Shown: positions 6,009 to 6,157 of the stretch, piece after piece
Position numbering within the stretch: the stretch's first letter is position 1
Layout of the letters: every line of letters begins with the position of its first letter
Assembly (NCBI GenBank): GCA_002424845.1
Contig: DILD01000003.1
Span: 42,187-48,343, forward strand
From: Thiobacillus denitrificans
Lineage (GTDB): Bacteria > Pseudomonadota > Gammaproteobacteria > Burkholderiales > Thiobacillaceae
Reading direction: 5' to 3'
DNA length: 6,157 nt
Position numbers and translations under genes: made by a program
The notes under the pieces: model-generated
What the model saw: the letters and a program-made list of their open reading frames with translations, nothing else
Told to the model about the DNA's origin: nothing
Database searches by the model: none

Positions 6009-6157
6009 GCGCTTTTCTTCGCCAGTCCGTCAGGGGAAGGGGCGGTGTCCGGCTTGAAGCCGCGCTTGGCATACACCAGCAGCACCGAAATCGCCGCCGG
6101 CGTGATGCCCTGCAGCCGCGCCGCCTGCCCCAGCGTTTCGGGGCGCGCCTTCTGCAG
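6005..6157 (-). CDS. mnmG: tRNA uridine-34 carboxymethylaminomethyl-modifying enzyme MnmG (GidA), C-terminal end only
   Basis: MnmG is the FAD-binding partner of the GTPase MnmE; together they build (carboxymethyl)aminomethyl groups on wobble uridine 34 of certain tRNAs. Only the last 50 codons are in the window, read through to the right edge; the full protein is usually about 630 residues. The fragment contains RPETLGQAARLQGITPAAIS (5-24) followed by VLLVYAKR, matching the C-terminal helical domain that contacts MnmE (E. coli has IGQASRISGVTPAAIS there). A tail of about 17 residues (GFKPDTAPSPDGLAKKSA) replaces the short E. coli ending and looks non-conserved. The stop TGA overlaps the rsmG ATG by 4 bases. 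The FAD-binding N-terminus is outside the window and cannot be checked. Confidence 0.95.
   Translation of the reverse strand: MQKARPETLGQAARLQGITPAAISVLLVYAKRGFKPDTAPSPDGLAKKSA

Overview
The window is a conserved housekeeping segment of a bacterial chromosome, with every gene on the minus strand. Read in the direction of transcription (from position 6157 down to 1) the order is mnmG (3' end only), rsmG, parA, parB, then atpI, atpB, atpE, atpF, atpH and atpA (5' part only). This order, together with protein sequences close to E. coli at the diagnostic motifs, high GC and features such as a 156-residue b subunit and a 178-residue delta subunit, points to a proteobacterium. The mnmG-rsmG-parA-parB-atp arrangement and the AtpA/AtpB sequence style best fit a betaproteobacterium. 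I cannot name the order or genus from sequence alone.

Positions 3746-6157 hold a tightly packed gene block. mnmG overlaps rsmG by 4 bases (ATGA), rsmG overlaps parA by 4 bases (ATGA), and parA overlaps parB by 1 base (TGATG). This strongly suggests one transcript with translational coupling. It joins two RNA-modification enzymes (tRNA wobble uridine; 16S rRNA G527) to the chromosome-segregation ATPase and its CTP-binding DNA clamp. Such clusters are often near the replication origin, but I see neither a parS site nor a DnaA-box cluster in this window.

Positions 3623-3745 form the longest gene-free stretch (123 bases). It contains a GC-rich inverted repeat just after parB, a second small inverted repeat, and a possible sigma70-type promoter very close to the atpI start.

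Positions 1-3622 hold the F-type ATP synthase operon: the assembly factor AtpI, the membrane Fo subunits a, c and b, then the stalk subunit delta and the first 283 residues of catalytic-head subunit alpha. The remaining genes (gamma, beta, epsilon) would be expected beyond the left edge. Subunit c carries an Asp with no obvious sodium-type signature, which indicates a proton-driven enzyme. The most notable non-coding element is a long, nearly perfect hairpin (3181-3219) between atpI and atpB.

All recognisable genes look intact apart from the two cut by the window edges. I found no mobile elements, RNA genes, CRISPR arrays or foreign-looking genes, and no undescribed system. The findings are limited to regulatory-scale observations.
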